This document shows positions 46,172-57,869 of a stretch of 64,000 bases of DNA, in pieces. Positions within the stretch are counted from its first letter, which is position 1. Every line of letters begins with the position of its first letter. A program made the translations under genes and the position numbers. Source of the DNA: Rhipidocladum racemiflorum. Its lineage: Eukaryota; Streptophyta; Magnoliopsida; Poales; Poaceae. The stretch spans positions 1,875,001-1,939,000 of the forward strand of contig CM070585.1 in the NCBI GenBank assembly GCA_036346355.1, in the 5' to 3' direction. The notes below the pieces were generated by a model. It was given only the letters and a program-made list of their open reading frames with translations. It did not search any database and was not told the DNA's origin.

Positions 46172-46849
46172 TATATAAGTACACAAGACTATGTCTTGAT
46201 ATTCGGCGTGATATTGCGTTCCTCCAAAAAAAAATATTGGGCGTGACATTTATATATATCCAAGAAACTGATCTCGTCTTCTTTATTTCAGTGTCTAGAT
46301 TCATTCACTAGTTTCGTTGAGCCTTTTTTTTTTCCCGGTTTGAGCTTACGTGAGCTTCAGAGCTTCGCACAACACGTCAACCACAAACAGACGCAGATAA
46401 ACAGCTTTTGACATTTCTTATCACCCTGTGTAAGCTATCCTGCAAGTGACACCTGAACTGCAGTTCATATGTAGAGGCGGTGGCAGCCGGTACTGATGTG
46501 TGTTAGGGTCTCTAAGTGCTAAGTCTAAGTCTAAGTCCTGATCACAGAATCAAATACGAAAATAGATCATTAGATACTAATCCGGATTCGAGGATGAAGG
46601 CATTAGGTTGTCGGTTACCGTTCTTGAGCGTCGAGTCAACGTCCGGTCATCGGGTGCGAAACCACATCGGCAGCGGTGCACACGGCAGCATGCCTCTGAC
46701 GATCGGGTGGGTGCGGAGGCAATGGCGCGCGCTTGAAGACGTGCGTTTGTTGCCCATGACGGCGTGCGCGTCGGGTGCGAACGGGAAGTGAAGGAGAAGC
46801 TCGGGACAAAACAAAACAATGCTGAGGACTTGCTTGTAAAGAAAGGTGA
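46172..46849. other. Intergenic, chance frames only
   Basis: Overlapping frames on both strands at 46516-46863 come from a GC-rich patch; no motif was recognised. Confidence 0.4.
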
Positions 46850-47078
46850 CTAGTTACATGCAACGTACGAAAAACAAAATTGATAACGAAAAATAAAGAT
46901 TAAAAAATAAAAAAAAATTATTTCACAAGATTAAACATTTATCTTTAACGCTTCGTTTCTTGCGAAAGCTGGCTAATTAAAGCAACGCTTCGTTTCTTGC
47001 GTACGGCAATTAAGCGGCAATTAATGACGTGAAAAGAACGGACCACTGCCACCAAGTGCTGCTTTAGAATAGTAGAGA
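46850..47078 (-). mobile_element. Non-autonomous Helitron, copy 2 (inverted)
   Basis: On the minus strand it starts TCTCTACTATTCTAAAGCAG at 47078 after an A and ends GTAACTAG at 46850 before a T. The interior matches 34893-35153 (GGTGGCAGTGG, CACGTCATTAATTGCC, AAGAAACGAAGCG), with one rather than four TTAATTGCC units. No duplication. Confidence 0.85.
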
Positions 47079-47409
47079 TATGCTTAGCGGGCTGCATGTT
47101 ACAATGGGAGAAACGAATTGTTGGGATAGATAGAGATTTTAATAGAGAGTAATTTATTTTGAAATACTTAAAAAACAAAAAGGGTTGATTTTTTAAAAAT
47201 ATTTCTTTGATATTTTTTTTAAAAATATTCCTTTAAAAAGTTTTTAAAATGCAAAAAAAATAATTTTGGTAATACCTAAAAAAGGAAATAAAAAGTGTTG
47301 AATTTTTTTAAAAAATAAAAATATATTTTTTAAAAAATTTAAAAGTTAAAAACTCAAAAGATCTGTTTTTTTTAAAATAAATTTACTGTAGCTATTAAAT
47401 GTAGAAACT

Positions 47410-48053
47410 GTGGTCTCTAAAAAGTTTCCAACATTTCGCAATTCATCATATTATAACTTCTTTACAATCCGGAAGTTTGGAGAGCCCCGGGAGCAGCCAC
47501 GTCACGCACGTTTCCGGACCTTCCGATCGCGCCGTCCGACGGCCGAGATCGCGCCACATCACCTCACACCGAACGAAACCATAAAACGACATTGCACGCC
47601 GTTACTTCGCCCAAGCGGGCCGCCTAGCGCAACGGTAACTCCATTCTTTCCGTCGCAGCCGGCGCATGTTCGAATCCCCGCGGGCGCGGTGCGCGTTTTT
47701 GCCGAAAAGCCCCTGCGAGTTTTAAATTTACGTCTGGCTCCTACTTTTTGCAAAAAAAAAATCCCTCCATACCGAAAAAGCAGCCCGAAAAAATGCAAAA
47801 AAAAAAACCCTCAAAAATCCGGAAAAAAAAAAATCCGTTTTGGCCCGTTTTTTTCGTTCTGGCCCATTTTTAACCGGAAAAACTTTTTTGTTGAAAAATA
47901 TCGCTCCAAAATACTTTAAAAAAAATGCAAAAAAACTCCATAAATCCAAAAAAAGTACGTTTTTGTCTATTTTCCTGTTCCTAAAAAAAATTCCATTTTT
48001 CCGCTTCGGTTAACCGGTCGCGTGCGCGGCGTATGCCGCGCTGACGTTCCTAG
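47410..48053 (+). mobile_element. Helitron-like repeat with tRNA-like boxes, copy 2
   Basis: The 3' end shows a strong hairpin GCGCGGC...GCCGCGC (48026-48043), then about 8 bases and CTAG before T. At 47628-47682 TAGCGCAACGG fits the pol III A box pattern and GTTCGAATCC fits the B box. Poly(A)/(T)-rich 'AAAAAGCCCC' repeats fill the rest, which opens long frames on both strands. The 5' end is not defined. Confidence 0.55.
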
Positions 48054-48274
48054 TTATATATAAACTCATAAAGGGCGCGGAATCGGCGGGACCACATCAC
48101 TATTTTTGCATAAAGATCTCCCACGAATTTTGAAATGATGTCGAGCCCTCCTACGGGTTATTTTGAAAAAAAAAACTCATGGTTCCATAAATTCGCATCT
48201 GGCATGAGCTTTTACAACAACAAAAAACAGTTGGCTCATGAATTTTTTTTATTTTTTCTTTAATCCCCATTTTT

Positions 48275-48590
48275 CGTGAAAACCCATAAATTTTTCAAAA
48301 TCTTATTCTCACTCGCCGTTCCTGCGAAAAAGCCCCTCGTAAATTCTAAAAATATGATTATTTTAGTTTTTCTTACATTTTTGTTGGTTTGGCTGAGGCC
48401 TTTGGCAGAAAAAAAATCATTGTTCCGGAAATTATTCTGGTTATTCTTTATGATCGGTTTCGCGAAAGAGCCCATAAATTTCCTAAAATTTTCTTCTCAT
48501 TCACCGTTTTTGCGAAGAAAAACCTCCCGAATTCTAAAATTGTGATTGTTTTCGTTTTTCTTATATTTTCATATGTTTAGCCAAAGAAAA
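48275..48590. repeat. 187-bp degenerate direct repeat, two units
   Basis: CCCATAAATTT...TTCTCACTC(G)CCGTT..TGCGAA at about 48275 returns near 48462 as CCCATAAATTTCC...TTCTCATTCACCGTTTTTGCGAA. Both continue through AATTCTAAAA and GTTTTTCTTA. Confidence 0.7.
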
Positions 48591-48757
48591 AATGATATCC
48601 ACCGTAAAGATTAGTTTTACCATTTTAGCACTCTATTAAAATTTGTCCAACGAAATATAGCACGCAGATCTACCTAGTACACCCGAAAGAGGAGGCCTCG
48701 AGTTCAAGCTACATGGCTAGGTTGACTACCGGTATGGCACTTGTGTCTTGTGCCTAA

Positions 48758-49325
48758 GAGCATCTCCAGCAGAGCCCTTAAATCAGCCCCTAAACCTTAA
48801 AATAGGGAGTGTAGTAAAAACAATAGATCCAGCAGGGCCCCAACTCAAGCCCCTAAAATTAGGAGGCCCCTAAATTTGCCTCCTCAGCCCCAATTCCCAG
48901 GGACACGAGTACATCCCCTATTATTAAAGACAGAAAAATACATGAGAGGCTTCGAGATGATCTTATTAAATATTTGTGGGCAATTCACAGCGCTTCGTAG
49001 TTTGATTCATTGTTCGGAGTTTCTATTTATCTATTTATCATGTTTTGAAAATAATAAATTTAAATTTAAAATATCAAGTTTTTAAATTGTAAATGTTAAT
49101 ATGTTTATGTTTTATGTATTACAAATATTTTTGATTGAATTTTAGTGGTGTCAAATGAAGATTATACATAGCGGATATGTCAAAATAGGAGAAAAAATAA
49201 AATATGGGCTGAGATTTAGGGGCTGTTGCTGAACTTGTGCTCTGAAAACAGGGTCCCAAAAAATAGGAGGAGTCCCTAAATCCAAAATAGAGACCTTGTT
49301 TTAAGGGCCCTTGCTGGAGATGCTC
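48758..49325. mobile_element. 568-bp Tourist-like element with GAGCATCTCC ends
   Basis: GAGCATCTCCAGCAGAGCCC and GGGCCCTTGCTGGAGATGCTC are inverted repeats, TAA flanks at 48755-48757 and 49326-49328. Same end family as 45102-45377 but twice as long and without transposase. Confidence 0.85.
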
Positions 49326-49328
49326 TAA

Positions 49329-49635
49329 TAGACATAGTTTAGAGCCCGACTAACTCTATGTTAGTTTTAGTGGGTGTATTGTTTTTTTTTTTATCCTATA
49401 ACCTCTTGGTTTTTCGGCCTTAAATATCACTTTGATAAGCAATTGCCGTCAAAGAAGAAGGTTCAGATGCTCCCTGGCAGCATTAGACGCACCAACCACG
49501 TCATAAGTTTGATGGAAAATTTTGGAGCATGTACAAGTCTAAAGTACTATGTTCTGAACCTCATATTCTCCACCTTTGGTGGCAACGGGGCTCAACAAGG
49601 ATATCAACTACGGTTCATCGGGGAGCCTAGATAGA
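49329..49635. other. Short unique stretch, unassigned
   Basis: An 86-codon frame at 49374 contains LPSKKKVQMLPGSIRRTNHV. I recognise no family; it could be a gene remnant or chance. Confidence 0.3.
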
Positions 49636-52308
49636 CACCACCTTTTCTCTTATACTACAGTGTACCATAAAAAAGAGGTTCTAAAATACGCACTGTGTTA
49701 GTTCTATGATTAGTAGATAACACACACTTTTATAAATAGAAACCACAGCCATACACAAGTTACATTATTTGTTACAGCGGAAGTCATTTTTTGTTTTACA
49801 TATAATATTAAATAAAACATAAATAAACCAGCAATAAATTTTTTCATCTTGTAGTGTGCCATTAAGCCCAGTATTCCCACAGGCAACTGACAAAGCGAAC
49901 CTTAGAAAAGATCATTGTTATTAAACCCGTTTCCTGCATCAAAGTACGTTTCATCGGGAATATCTGATTCTTTACCTAAAAACAACATAGATAGTAAGTT
50001 GAGTACAAAAATACTCGCAAGACTTTTGCAAAACTTATAATACATACAAGCTGAATCAAATGAAAGGCTACTATAGTTATTTTGCATCAAACTAAATTTG
50101 AAATGTAAATTCTAAATAATAGATTGAAAACGTAAATTTGTAAAGCAATTTGAACAATTATATAAAATAACAAGTATGAAACATAACAATTCACTCACAG
50201 TCCTTCGTGAGCAAAAAGCATATAGTTCATTGCCAACACATGGAAAACCATTAAAATATTGCGAATACATGGTAGAACTTAGACTTGTCATAATGAAAGT
50301 TAAACCATATAACTCCGATTCATGTCATCCTTCTCATTTTATGAAAAATAAAAACATCTAAATATGTTGTGACTTTACCAAGTGCTTATGACCGCGAGCA
50401 CGGCTAATCAAGTAGTTTTAACTCTACAGAGGTGTACTGCTTTACCCACAAGATATGATCATTTCATAATGCCAAGCTATTAATGCACTTTCGTAGGTGC
50501 GTGGATGGTAATCATAACAAAACCGTTACATTACTTAATCCTAACTTTGCACCAACCCGGTAACAACAAACCCTTATTAATGGTGGCAAAAGATATTTAT
50601 ACACTCTTGTACGATGAAGGTTTCACATCCCGACGTCTCACTTCTTCCCATAATATGGCGTACACTATCACATCGGTAGGCATCATTCCCAACACATCGG
50701 TGAGGATGCCCCTTCGAGCAATTCATACTGGAATAGCCCGTGCTACTACAGCCTTCTAATGTGCAAAGCTAGTTTTAAGTAACTTAATAAGTTAAGGCCG
50801 TCCCATACCAGCACTTGTGGTTGTACGGTTATCTTGGCTTGAGAACAACACAATAGTTTTATCCTTAATGCAACCTGGGCGATAAATCTTCCCCTATCTA
50901 CGTGTAAGTCACATGCACAACCAGCTATTGCCAATAATCGTCCGCGTCAAAATCATAGTTTTATTTTTATTAAAATACCATTGATCACAATATTCCAACA
51001 TGTCCAACAGTTATATCCATTATGTCCAACATTAAAACTTATTGTGAACAGTATAACCATCTGTTCGTATTCCCAATCTAAACCATGGCTAATTATGTGC
51101 AGTTATAAACGAGTATACCCATTTCACATTTTTATATGTCAAACTAAGGTCTAGGGTTATCAAGGTTTATATGTCAATAAAATCCATCAATTCAGGTTTA
51201 AATAGAATTGAATCGATATGATTTATCATGAATTTAGAAACTTATTTTATTTAATTTGGATATATAGTTCAAAAGTTATAGCCAATTGAATTGAATCGAT
51301 TTCAATAAATAGAGAGAAATTGCACAATATGTCTTCACTGTAGGAAGGTGTATTTTGCTTCGTGCACACGTTTGTTTGGATTGGGCCGGTTCCACTGACA
51401 ACTAGGGCCCAATGGTCATCGTCCATGCGCGAAGGGAGGTCGTGCTGACTTGTGGACCCCGGTCGTCGATGGGTATGCGTATGAGGCCGACAAGCTGGCC
51501 CTACCAGCTAGCAACACCAAGAAGAAGTCTCGGGTGTGGATCTCGCCGATGATGAGGCATGGCTGGAGGTGGCAAATGGATGTCCCGAGGAGATTCAACA
51601 TGTCCTTGCGCACCTAAGGGAAGGCTAGGCTAAGATTGGTAGTGGTCGAAATCGAGCTAGCAACGGTGGCCAGCGGCGAGCTACGGCCAAGCCCACTATG
51701 GCGGCAAATTAGGCTATTTTAATCTTAGTTGATGGTTATTGAAGCATCTACGGGGCACAAGGAGTAACTTTCATGTTCTCACCATGCGGATGAAGCTTTG
51801 AAGCGAGCTATCGACTTGTCGTCGGAGTTGAAGAAGAGGAGACTCGCGGCTAGGGTGCTACAGTGAGTGGATAGTAAAATGGATTGAGGGCTTTACTTCC
51901 TGAGGTTGTGAGGTTGGCTCGGATGCGGGTGATTTGAGGTTACGGCGATGTGGAGGGAGCTGGGTATGAATTTAGGTTGCGACGGAGGTTGGCTGAAGTT
52001 AAAGAAGAAGGCAAATTGGAGCTTGCTTTGGGGATTTTGAGTGAACTCAGAGTTGCTGCTGATTGTGTGGAGTCTATTGTAGCTCTTGAGATCCTTAAAT
52101 AGAGGGAAGAGGCGGTGTCAACAGGGTATGAACAGAGGTTAGGCCGGTGGCTGGTCAAGCAAGTTTTGTGGTGATTTGCACAAAGGAAAGTATGGGCGAA
52201 GTCGATGCCGTGGCAGCAGCCTGTCAGAGGGAATGACGTGACCTTGGTTCTTGCAATATTGCGGTGGGAAAAAGGACAAGATGGTGAGGTGGTTGCTCTG
52301 CTTGTTCG

Positions 52309-52342
<34 letters not shown>

Positions 52343-52528
52343 AACGCAGAGAGGAGAGATGAGTGAGGGAGGAGGAACTGACGGGTGGGTCCATGGCCCA
52401 CTCGTCGACGGCTTAGGAGAGAGGGGATGATGGTGGGTTTGGACATAAATGGGGGCCATAGGTCAGTCGGTAAGGGATCATGAGCTGGTCCGTGGGTGCA
52501 TTTAATTGAGGTGCCCTACCCGTCAGTT

Positions 52529-52563
<35 letters not shown>

Positions 52564-53362
52564 TGAAGTCCAATGCATCCAAACACGGCAATAAAGAGTC
52601 ATTTAATTCGGGGTCAACTTGTAATGAAATTTTTTAAAAAAAATTACATAAAATCCTGAGTAAGTTTTACACTTTATAAAAAAAATCTGTTATATTATTT
52701 ACTAAAAATCTGATAATAGGAACTGTTCAAAATTTTAAATTCTAATAATGATTTAATTGAGGATATAAATTAACTTAATAAATTTTGTAATTTTTTTTAA
52801 CGTTTGGAATTACTTAGGTGATCTTTCATAAAAATTTAGGATTAATACTTGAGTAGTTATTTTCTAATAAATCTTTTAAATAGAATTGCAGAGTTTTAGA
52901 TTTTCAATTTATAAATTGGAAAAGGTATTAAATTTTATTATTAAATTTTTGAAAATTTTACCAGAGGTGAAAATTGGTCTAATGAACACATGGTAAAAAT
53001 TTGAGGTACAATGAAGTTCAGTAAAATTTTATAAAAATTATTCTTGGCACTATTCAGGGCCGCGGCACATAAATGAAATCCATCATTTCTTTAATTAAGT
53101 GGTTTCACACTCATTTAACTGCAAGATAAGGTTCTCCAGCGAATTAAAATGATTTTAAAATATTTTTACAGATTTTTATACATTTTAAATTTTTACCTTT
53201 TCACCTTTTTACTTTTATATATCTTTCTACCAATGCCATATAAATGCATTTTCAATAAAGAAAACTCCTAAAAAGACCGATAAATTTGTGAAATTCAAGA
53301 ATAAAGCAATTACATATTTGAGAACTTCATTTTCTTCTTTATTTGAATCTTGTGATGTTACA
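49636..53362. mobile_element. Second, diverged copy of the long LTR family
   Basis: From about 49640 to 51200 it follows the first 1.6 kb of the 5.4-kb element: CTACAGTG, TTACAGCGGAAG, CCCACAGGCAACTGACAA, TTTACCCACAAGATATG, ATCTGTTCGTAT and CTAGGGTTATCAAGGTT, in the same order. It ends TCTTGTGATGTTACA at 53362, like the other's GGGATGTTACA. Between 51.3 and 53.3 kb the two do not visibly match. No protein and no clear target duplication. Confidence 0.6.
52310..52339. repeat. GA microsatellite
   Basis: About 15 GA units. A second GA run of similar length lies at 52531-52559. Confidence 0.9.
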
Positions 53363-54119
53363 TGCTGCCTGAACGGTGGCTCCACCACTGATTGTAACAC
53401 AAGTAAGATGACAAAATTTCTATAAGCTTTTAGATGAATAAGTTGACGAATACGTAGAAGTGTAGGACAAAGCATCAGAACTATTTGCATTGGTTGCAAC
53501 TTGCAACTACAGATTGCTTCAGCTTAGTGCCTTGATTTATACACCGGAGATCCAAGTTTCATTAATGTGTTGTCACCATTACACCTTATTTTTCTGGAAT
53601 TGAGCATCATGACCAAACTTTTCCTGAGAACTCGATCGCGATGTGTATATCTTCCATTATTTCATGTCTCACCGTAACGTTTAAGGCAGGCCGGCCGGGT
53701 GATTCGTCAGTTGAAATCATAATATCTACATGTATTTTTTTTTTCGAGAACACCATAGTGTGACACTATGTGACATGGATCGCTTGAGCCATTATGGTCA
53801 ACATTTATCGATAAACTCATGCGTAAACCATAGGGAAAGACAAGCTCGGCCGCGTCTAACTTCTTTGGTAACCGTCACTCTCTTTAACGATGACTGGACG
53901 CATCATTTAGTTTCTCCCTATAGTACAACAATGTTGAAGGGTCTAGATGGGCAATCAACATACTAGTGTGACGACACACACATGCCCGGCATGTCAATGT
54001 GAAATCAAATCAACGATCTAGTTAATATATACTGAGTGACTTGCCAAAATATGAGGCATGTCCGCTAAATCTCTATTTGTAAACTAGCTTTAGTGACTTA
54101 TTCACACATGAATGGGAAT
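53363..54119. other. Intergenic, no gene supported
   Basis: Contains a 17-base palindrome CATAGTGTGACACTATG at 53754-53770. Frames here lack motifs. Confidence 0.4.
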
Positions 54120-54912
54120 TGCTAATTTGAGGGTGCTCTTAGATGTCCTCTTCTTGTGACAAGTGGCGGAACTTTTCCCTCAAAGGCTTTCTCTTTGTAA
54201 TAACTGGCGGTACCTTTTTCATCACCTTTCCTCCCGATTCCATTCCCCTCAAACTCAAAATTATTTTCGTATTTTAAATTTTTTCCTCTAGTTTTTGAAA
54301 GCAAGTATTTTTAACCACTTACGAACCAAAAGTTTATTGAATAGAAACTTTTTGATCCGAATAGTTTTGGAATTGAAAGTTTTCAGAGTTGAAAAATTTT
54401 AATGAAAATTTTCGAGTTGAATTTTAAATCGAAACTTTTTTAACCAAAAGTTTTTTGAGTTGAAACTTTTTGAGTTGAAATTCTTCGATTTAAAACATTT
54501 CAAGTTGAAACTTTCTAATTTAAAACATTTTGGTTTGAAACTTTCTAATTTGAAACATATTTTTGGTTTGAATCTTTCTAATTTGAGAATTTTTATTTAA
54601 AATTTATTGAGTTGAAACTTTCTAATTGGAATTTTTAGTTGAAACTTTCAAGTTAAAAATTTGAAATTTTTCGAGTGAAACTTTCTGATTTGAAAATTTC
54701 TGATTTAATTTTTTTGGGTTGAAACTTTCTATTTAAAATTTTCAAATTTAAAATAATCTAGTTTTAATTTTTTGTGTTAGAGAGGAAAAAAAGGGAGGTG
54801 AGAGAAGTGAATAGGGAAGAGAGAAAGGTGGAGGTGGATGGAGAAGTTGATATATGGCATCATAGGAGGGTGATATTATATTTGTTAGTTTGAGGTTACC
54901 CTCAAAATAGTT
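54120..54912. mobile_element. Element with GAGTTGAAACTTT array, copy 2
   Basis: Short inverted ends (TAATTTGAGGGTG near 54122 and CCCTCAAAATAGT near 54900) enclose 500 bases of degenerate repeats around GAGTTGAAACTTTCTAATTT. The tail GTGTTAGAGAGG ... TTTGTTAGTTTGAGGTTA is shared with 35950-36400. No coding. Confidence 0.6.
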
Positions 54913-54921
54913 GTACCCTTA

Positions 54922-55154
54922 GGGTGTATTTGGTTGCTTGTACAAAGTGGTCCATATATGAGATGGTTTTTTTTAAAAAATCATCCATGTGTTTGGTTGT
55001 TTGAATGGAACCATCCTATTCTAAATGGTGGGATATAAATTTTAAAAATATTCTATATAGATACTGAATCATTACATTCATCTAAAATAATAGAACCAAA
55101 TGATACAGGACTATCACATCTCATTCAATCCCATCTCACCAGCGAAACACACTC
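54922..55154. mobile_element. Tourist-like MITE
   Basis: GGGTGTATTTGGTTGC and GCGAAACACACTC are inverted ends with TTA at 54919-54921 and 55155-55157. 233 bp. It inserted right next to the previous element. Confidence 0.75.
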
Positions 55155-55157
55155 TTA

Positions 55158-56280
55158 CCGAATTGCTCTGACAAAAGGATTGCATCATGCTTAGGTCTCA
55201 GCATGCACCATCAGAGTTCCCTCTTCGAGTGTATCCTAAATCCCGACGTACTGGATCCGCATAACTTGTAGTTTTTAAGCTGTACTAACTACTACAAGTA
55301 CAAACGGTACTCCTCCGCCCCTTGGCAAATCCATAATCCACTTTTTCTTTGTTTCAATTTGAAGCGTGTGTATAGAAGTTATTCAGCTCGAATTTGCAAC
55401 TTGCGAAAATTTAATTTGTTCTTGGAAGCATAAAAAATGCAAGCTGTTAAAGTTTATCATGATTTTAAATTAGTATCGACATATGTGTGTGTGTGAGAGA
55501 GAAAACAAGCTTCTGATCGACCTCTGTTTTTTCTCATGTATAAACTATATTGCAAATGGAAGTGCAATTACCCGGACAATACTTAAGCTTGGTCGTCTCT
55601 CCCTCACTTTAGGTACCGTTGCCTTCAGTACATAGTTATCCGTACAATACTTAAGCTATAGCTAGTTTCATTGTGTGTTACTATTATCAGTTGTTACCAT
55701 TACACATACCTTGGGTTTTTTTTTCCTGAAGCTTACTTAGATAATAACTTGTCTTAATTGAAGGTGCACTCACGTCAAGTTGTAGCGTCACCCAGATTAT
55801 ATGGGGTAGTTCTTAGTTCACATCATAACCCAAATGTAATCGCACCAGTTTAAATTCGTCTACCTATATTCGGAGACATGATGTGTAGCCTGCGACAGCA
55901 ACCTCACATCACTTGGAGCTCTTTGGTCAACACATATCGGTAACTTACTGTATGGGCAAGGAAAAAGAGTGTCCGAATTTTATTTCATGGATCGGTGACT
56001 TAAGATCTCATTCTCCTGCAGCTAGTATCCTGGTAGTACGTACATAACGTTGATTAGGGGGGAGATGGATGAGTAAACTTGCAAAAAGAATAAAAGATTA
56101 TGACTGCGGTCAGAAACATCAAATACATACGACATCCATGTCTCTTCCACGGTAATAGTGAAACGTACAGCTTCCTTCGCTACTATAGAATGATACATCA
56201 CTATCGTTTTATCTGTATCGGTTCCAAACTTTTGACTAAAAAATCGAATGTGATATGTGTATGTCATTTGTAAATTTTGG
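55158..56280. other. Intergenic, no gene supported
   Basis: No motif-bearing frame. ACTACTACAAG at 55290 looks like a CACTA tip but lacks its context. Confidence 0.4.
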
Positions 56281-56572
56281 TAACAGGTTATCACAATCGG
56301 TTCTGAGAAAGAACCCGGTTCTGAGTATGTTTGCTTTGATATTATTAAATATCTTAAGTTGGTATTTATGTATATGCTTCATTAACAATGATTATTCATG
56401 ATTATTCGAAGTTGCTATAATTAATATGACTAATGCTAGAGTTTAGGTTGCGTAACCTATGCGTCTCTCGTTCGAGAGTGCCTGTTTATAAATATGCTAA
56501 AATATCATATTTATAAATTAGCAGTATCGAAATGTCCATTTTTTTTGGACAGTTCGAGGGTATGTGGTATGG

Positions 56573-56740
56573 GCAAGTTCTTGAGCTGTTGTACAACTCT
56601 AGAAAAAGTTTCGGCAGCATCTCCCTGGTGTTCTCTGAATACACATCCTTTTGACCTGTTGTCGAGACGTGTATTTGGAGAACAGCGGGGAGATGCTACC
56701 GAAATTTTCTCTGGAGTTATACAACAGCTTAGGAACGTGC
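56573..56740. repeat. Near-perfect inverted repeat, two 72-bp arms
   Basis: Left arm 56573-56644 and right arm 56669-56740 are reverse complements with about a dozen mismatches (AGCTGTTGTACAACTC versus GAGTTATACAACAGCT). The loop is about 24 bases. Its RNA would fold into one long hairpin. It lies just upstream of the Ulp1-like gene. Confidence 0.85.
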
Positions 56741-56782
56741 TATGACTGTTTACTGATTTTGTATTATGTTTTTTAACAATTG

Positions 56783-57862
56783 ACATGAGTCGCAGGATAA
56801 TGAGGCAGCGAGCCGTGACGGGTCGACACCTTGTCGGGTTTGTCGACCCCGTGATGGTGTCTGCGACCATAGCTAGGTTTCAATCGGAGTTCCTTGTCAA
56901 TACATCAAGCATGCATTGCATGCTGAGGCGAAAAAGGACTTCATTCTCTTCCCGTACCACCAGGAGTAAGTACTACTGTACAATTCAATTACTTGTATGC
57001 ACTTAAACCGTATATAAATTTATTTTCTTGCACTGTGTACCGTTTAATAAGCAACCATTGGGTTCTACTTGTCGTTGTTCTGGGTAAAAACAAAGTCTAC
57101 ATGTTTAACTCGCTCGAAAATAGACCGATGGACTACGCTATCCAGCCTATTTTGCAGAACCATTGGGTTCTACTTGTGGTTGTTTTGAGTAAAAACAATG
57201 TCTACATGTTTAACTCGCTCGAAAATAGACCGATGGACTACGCGATCCAGTCTATTTTGCAGAAGTAAGTACATTCCTCTAACCTAACATTTTACATATT
57301 GAACTGTGTTAGATATTTTTTACCTCAATGTCATCTCTCCAATGTATGTAGGGTTTTCTTGTCTTACGTTGCTGAAGGTGGCCGACACAATGATAAACAA
57401 GGCAACGAACTGGAGTAGAAGTGCTTCAAGGTACAAGTGTTTATCATATGATTATTTCCTCACACCTATTATTCGTCTCCTAATTTAAGTTTCTTTGTTC
57501 ACTGTGTCATCAACAGAGGTACGATGACCTGTGTGGCTTTTACGTGATGCATCACATGCTAATTCTGGTCGGCGGCTCACATCTTTTCCCTAAGGTATAG
57601 AACTGATTATTGCACTACTGTCAATATAATACTGCCAATGTGATATTTGTTTACATGCATAATACTATCAGCCTTTTACAATCAAATTTTAAAACTTAAA
57701 TATATTAGTGCACTACTTTCTATTTTGTAGGACCTTGATATCCCCCGGAAGAGCCTAAGCAACAAAGATCTTAAGAAATTACGAGACCACACATGCCAGT
57801 GGTACTGGACAGAAGTTATAGTGGACGATGATAGATTTAGAGACCCAATAGGCTCTTATTAG
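56783..57862 (+). pseudogene. Ulp1-like (C48) cysteine protease gene, five exons, decayed
   Basis: Exons by GT-AG rules and frame: about 56783-56965, 57052-57264, 57352-57430, 57517-57594, 57731-57862. Exon 1 reads GFVDPVMVSATIARFQ and, after a one-base frameshift near 56900, HAEAKKDFILFPYHQ. Exon 2 carries the His motif NHWVLLVVVL twice, each followed by VYMFNSL where active enzymes have Asp in place of this Asn. Exon 3 has a TAG at 57416-57418. Exon 4 supplies the Cys motif DDLCGFYVMHHM. Exon 5 ends naturally at TAG 57860-57862. Such SUMO-protease-like domains are commonly carried by plant CACTA and MULE transposons, and a CACTA end follows at 58365. Frameshift, stop and the Asp-to-Asn change indicate an inactive copy. 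The 5' start is uncertain. Confidence 0.8.
57054..57263 (+). repeat. In-frame 105-bp tandem duplication within exon 2
   Basis: Units 57054-57158 and 57159-57263 both begin ACCATTGGGTTCTACTTG and differ at about seven positions. 105 bp equals 35 codons, so the frame is kept and the His-containing strand is doubled. Confidence 0.9.
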
Positions 57863-57869
57863 GCCATAT

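Noticed and set aside
47618..47690. tRNA gene
   Set aside because: A and B box patterns are present, but the T-arm and acceptor stems do not pair and no anticodon arm is evident.
47410..47919. 169-codon basic protein
   Set aside because: Made of A/T-rich Helitron-like repeats; Lys/Pro runs reflect composition.
53754..53770. 17-base palindrome as an operator
   Set aside because: No gene or conserved context nearby; can occur by chance in 64 kb.
55285..55302. Left CACTA tip (ACTACTACAAG)
   Set aside because: The first base is A not C, no ACCGATTGTGATGA subterminal repeats follow, and flanking bases do not match the right end.
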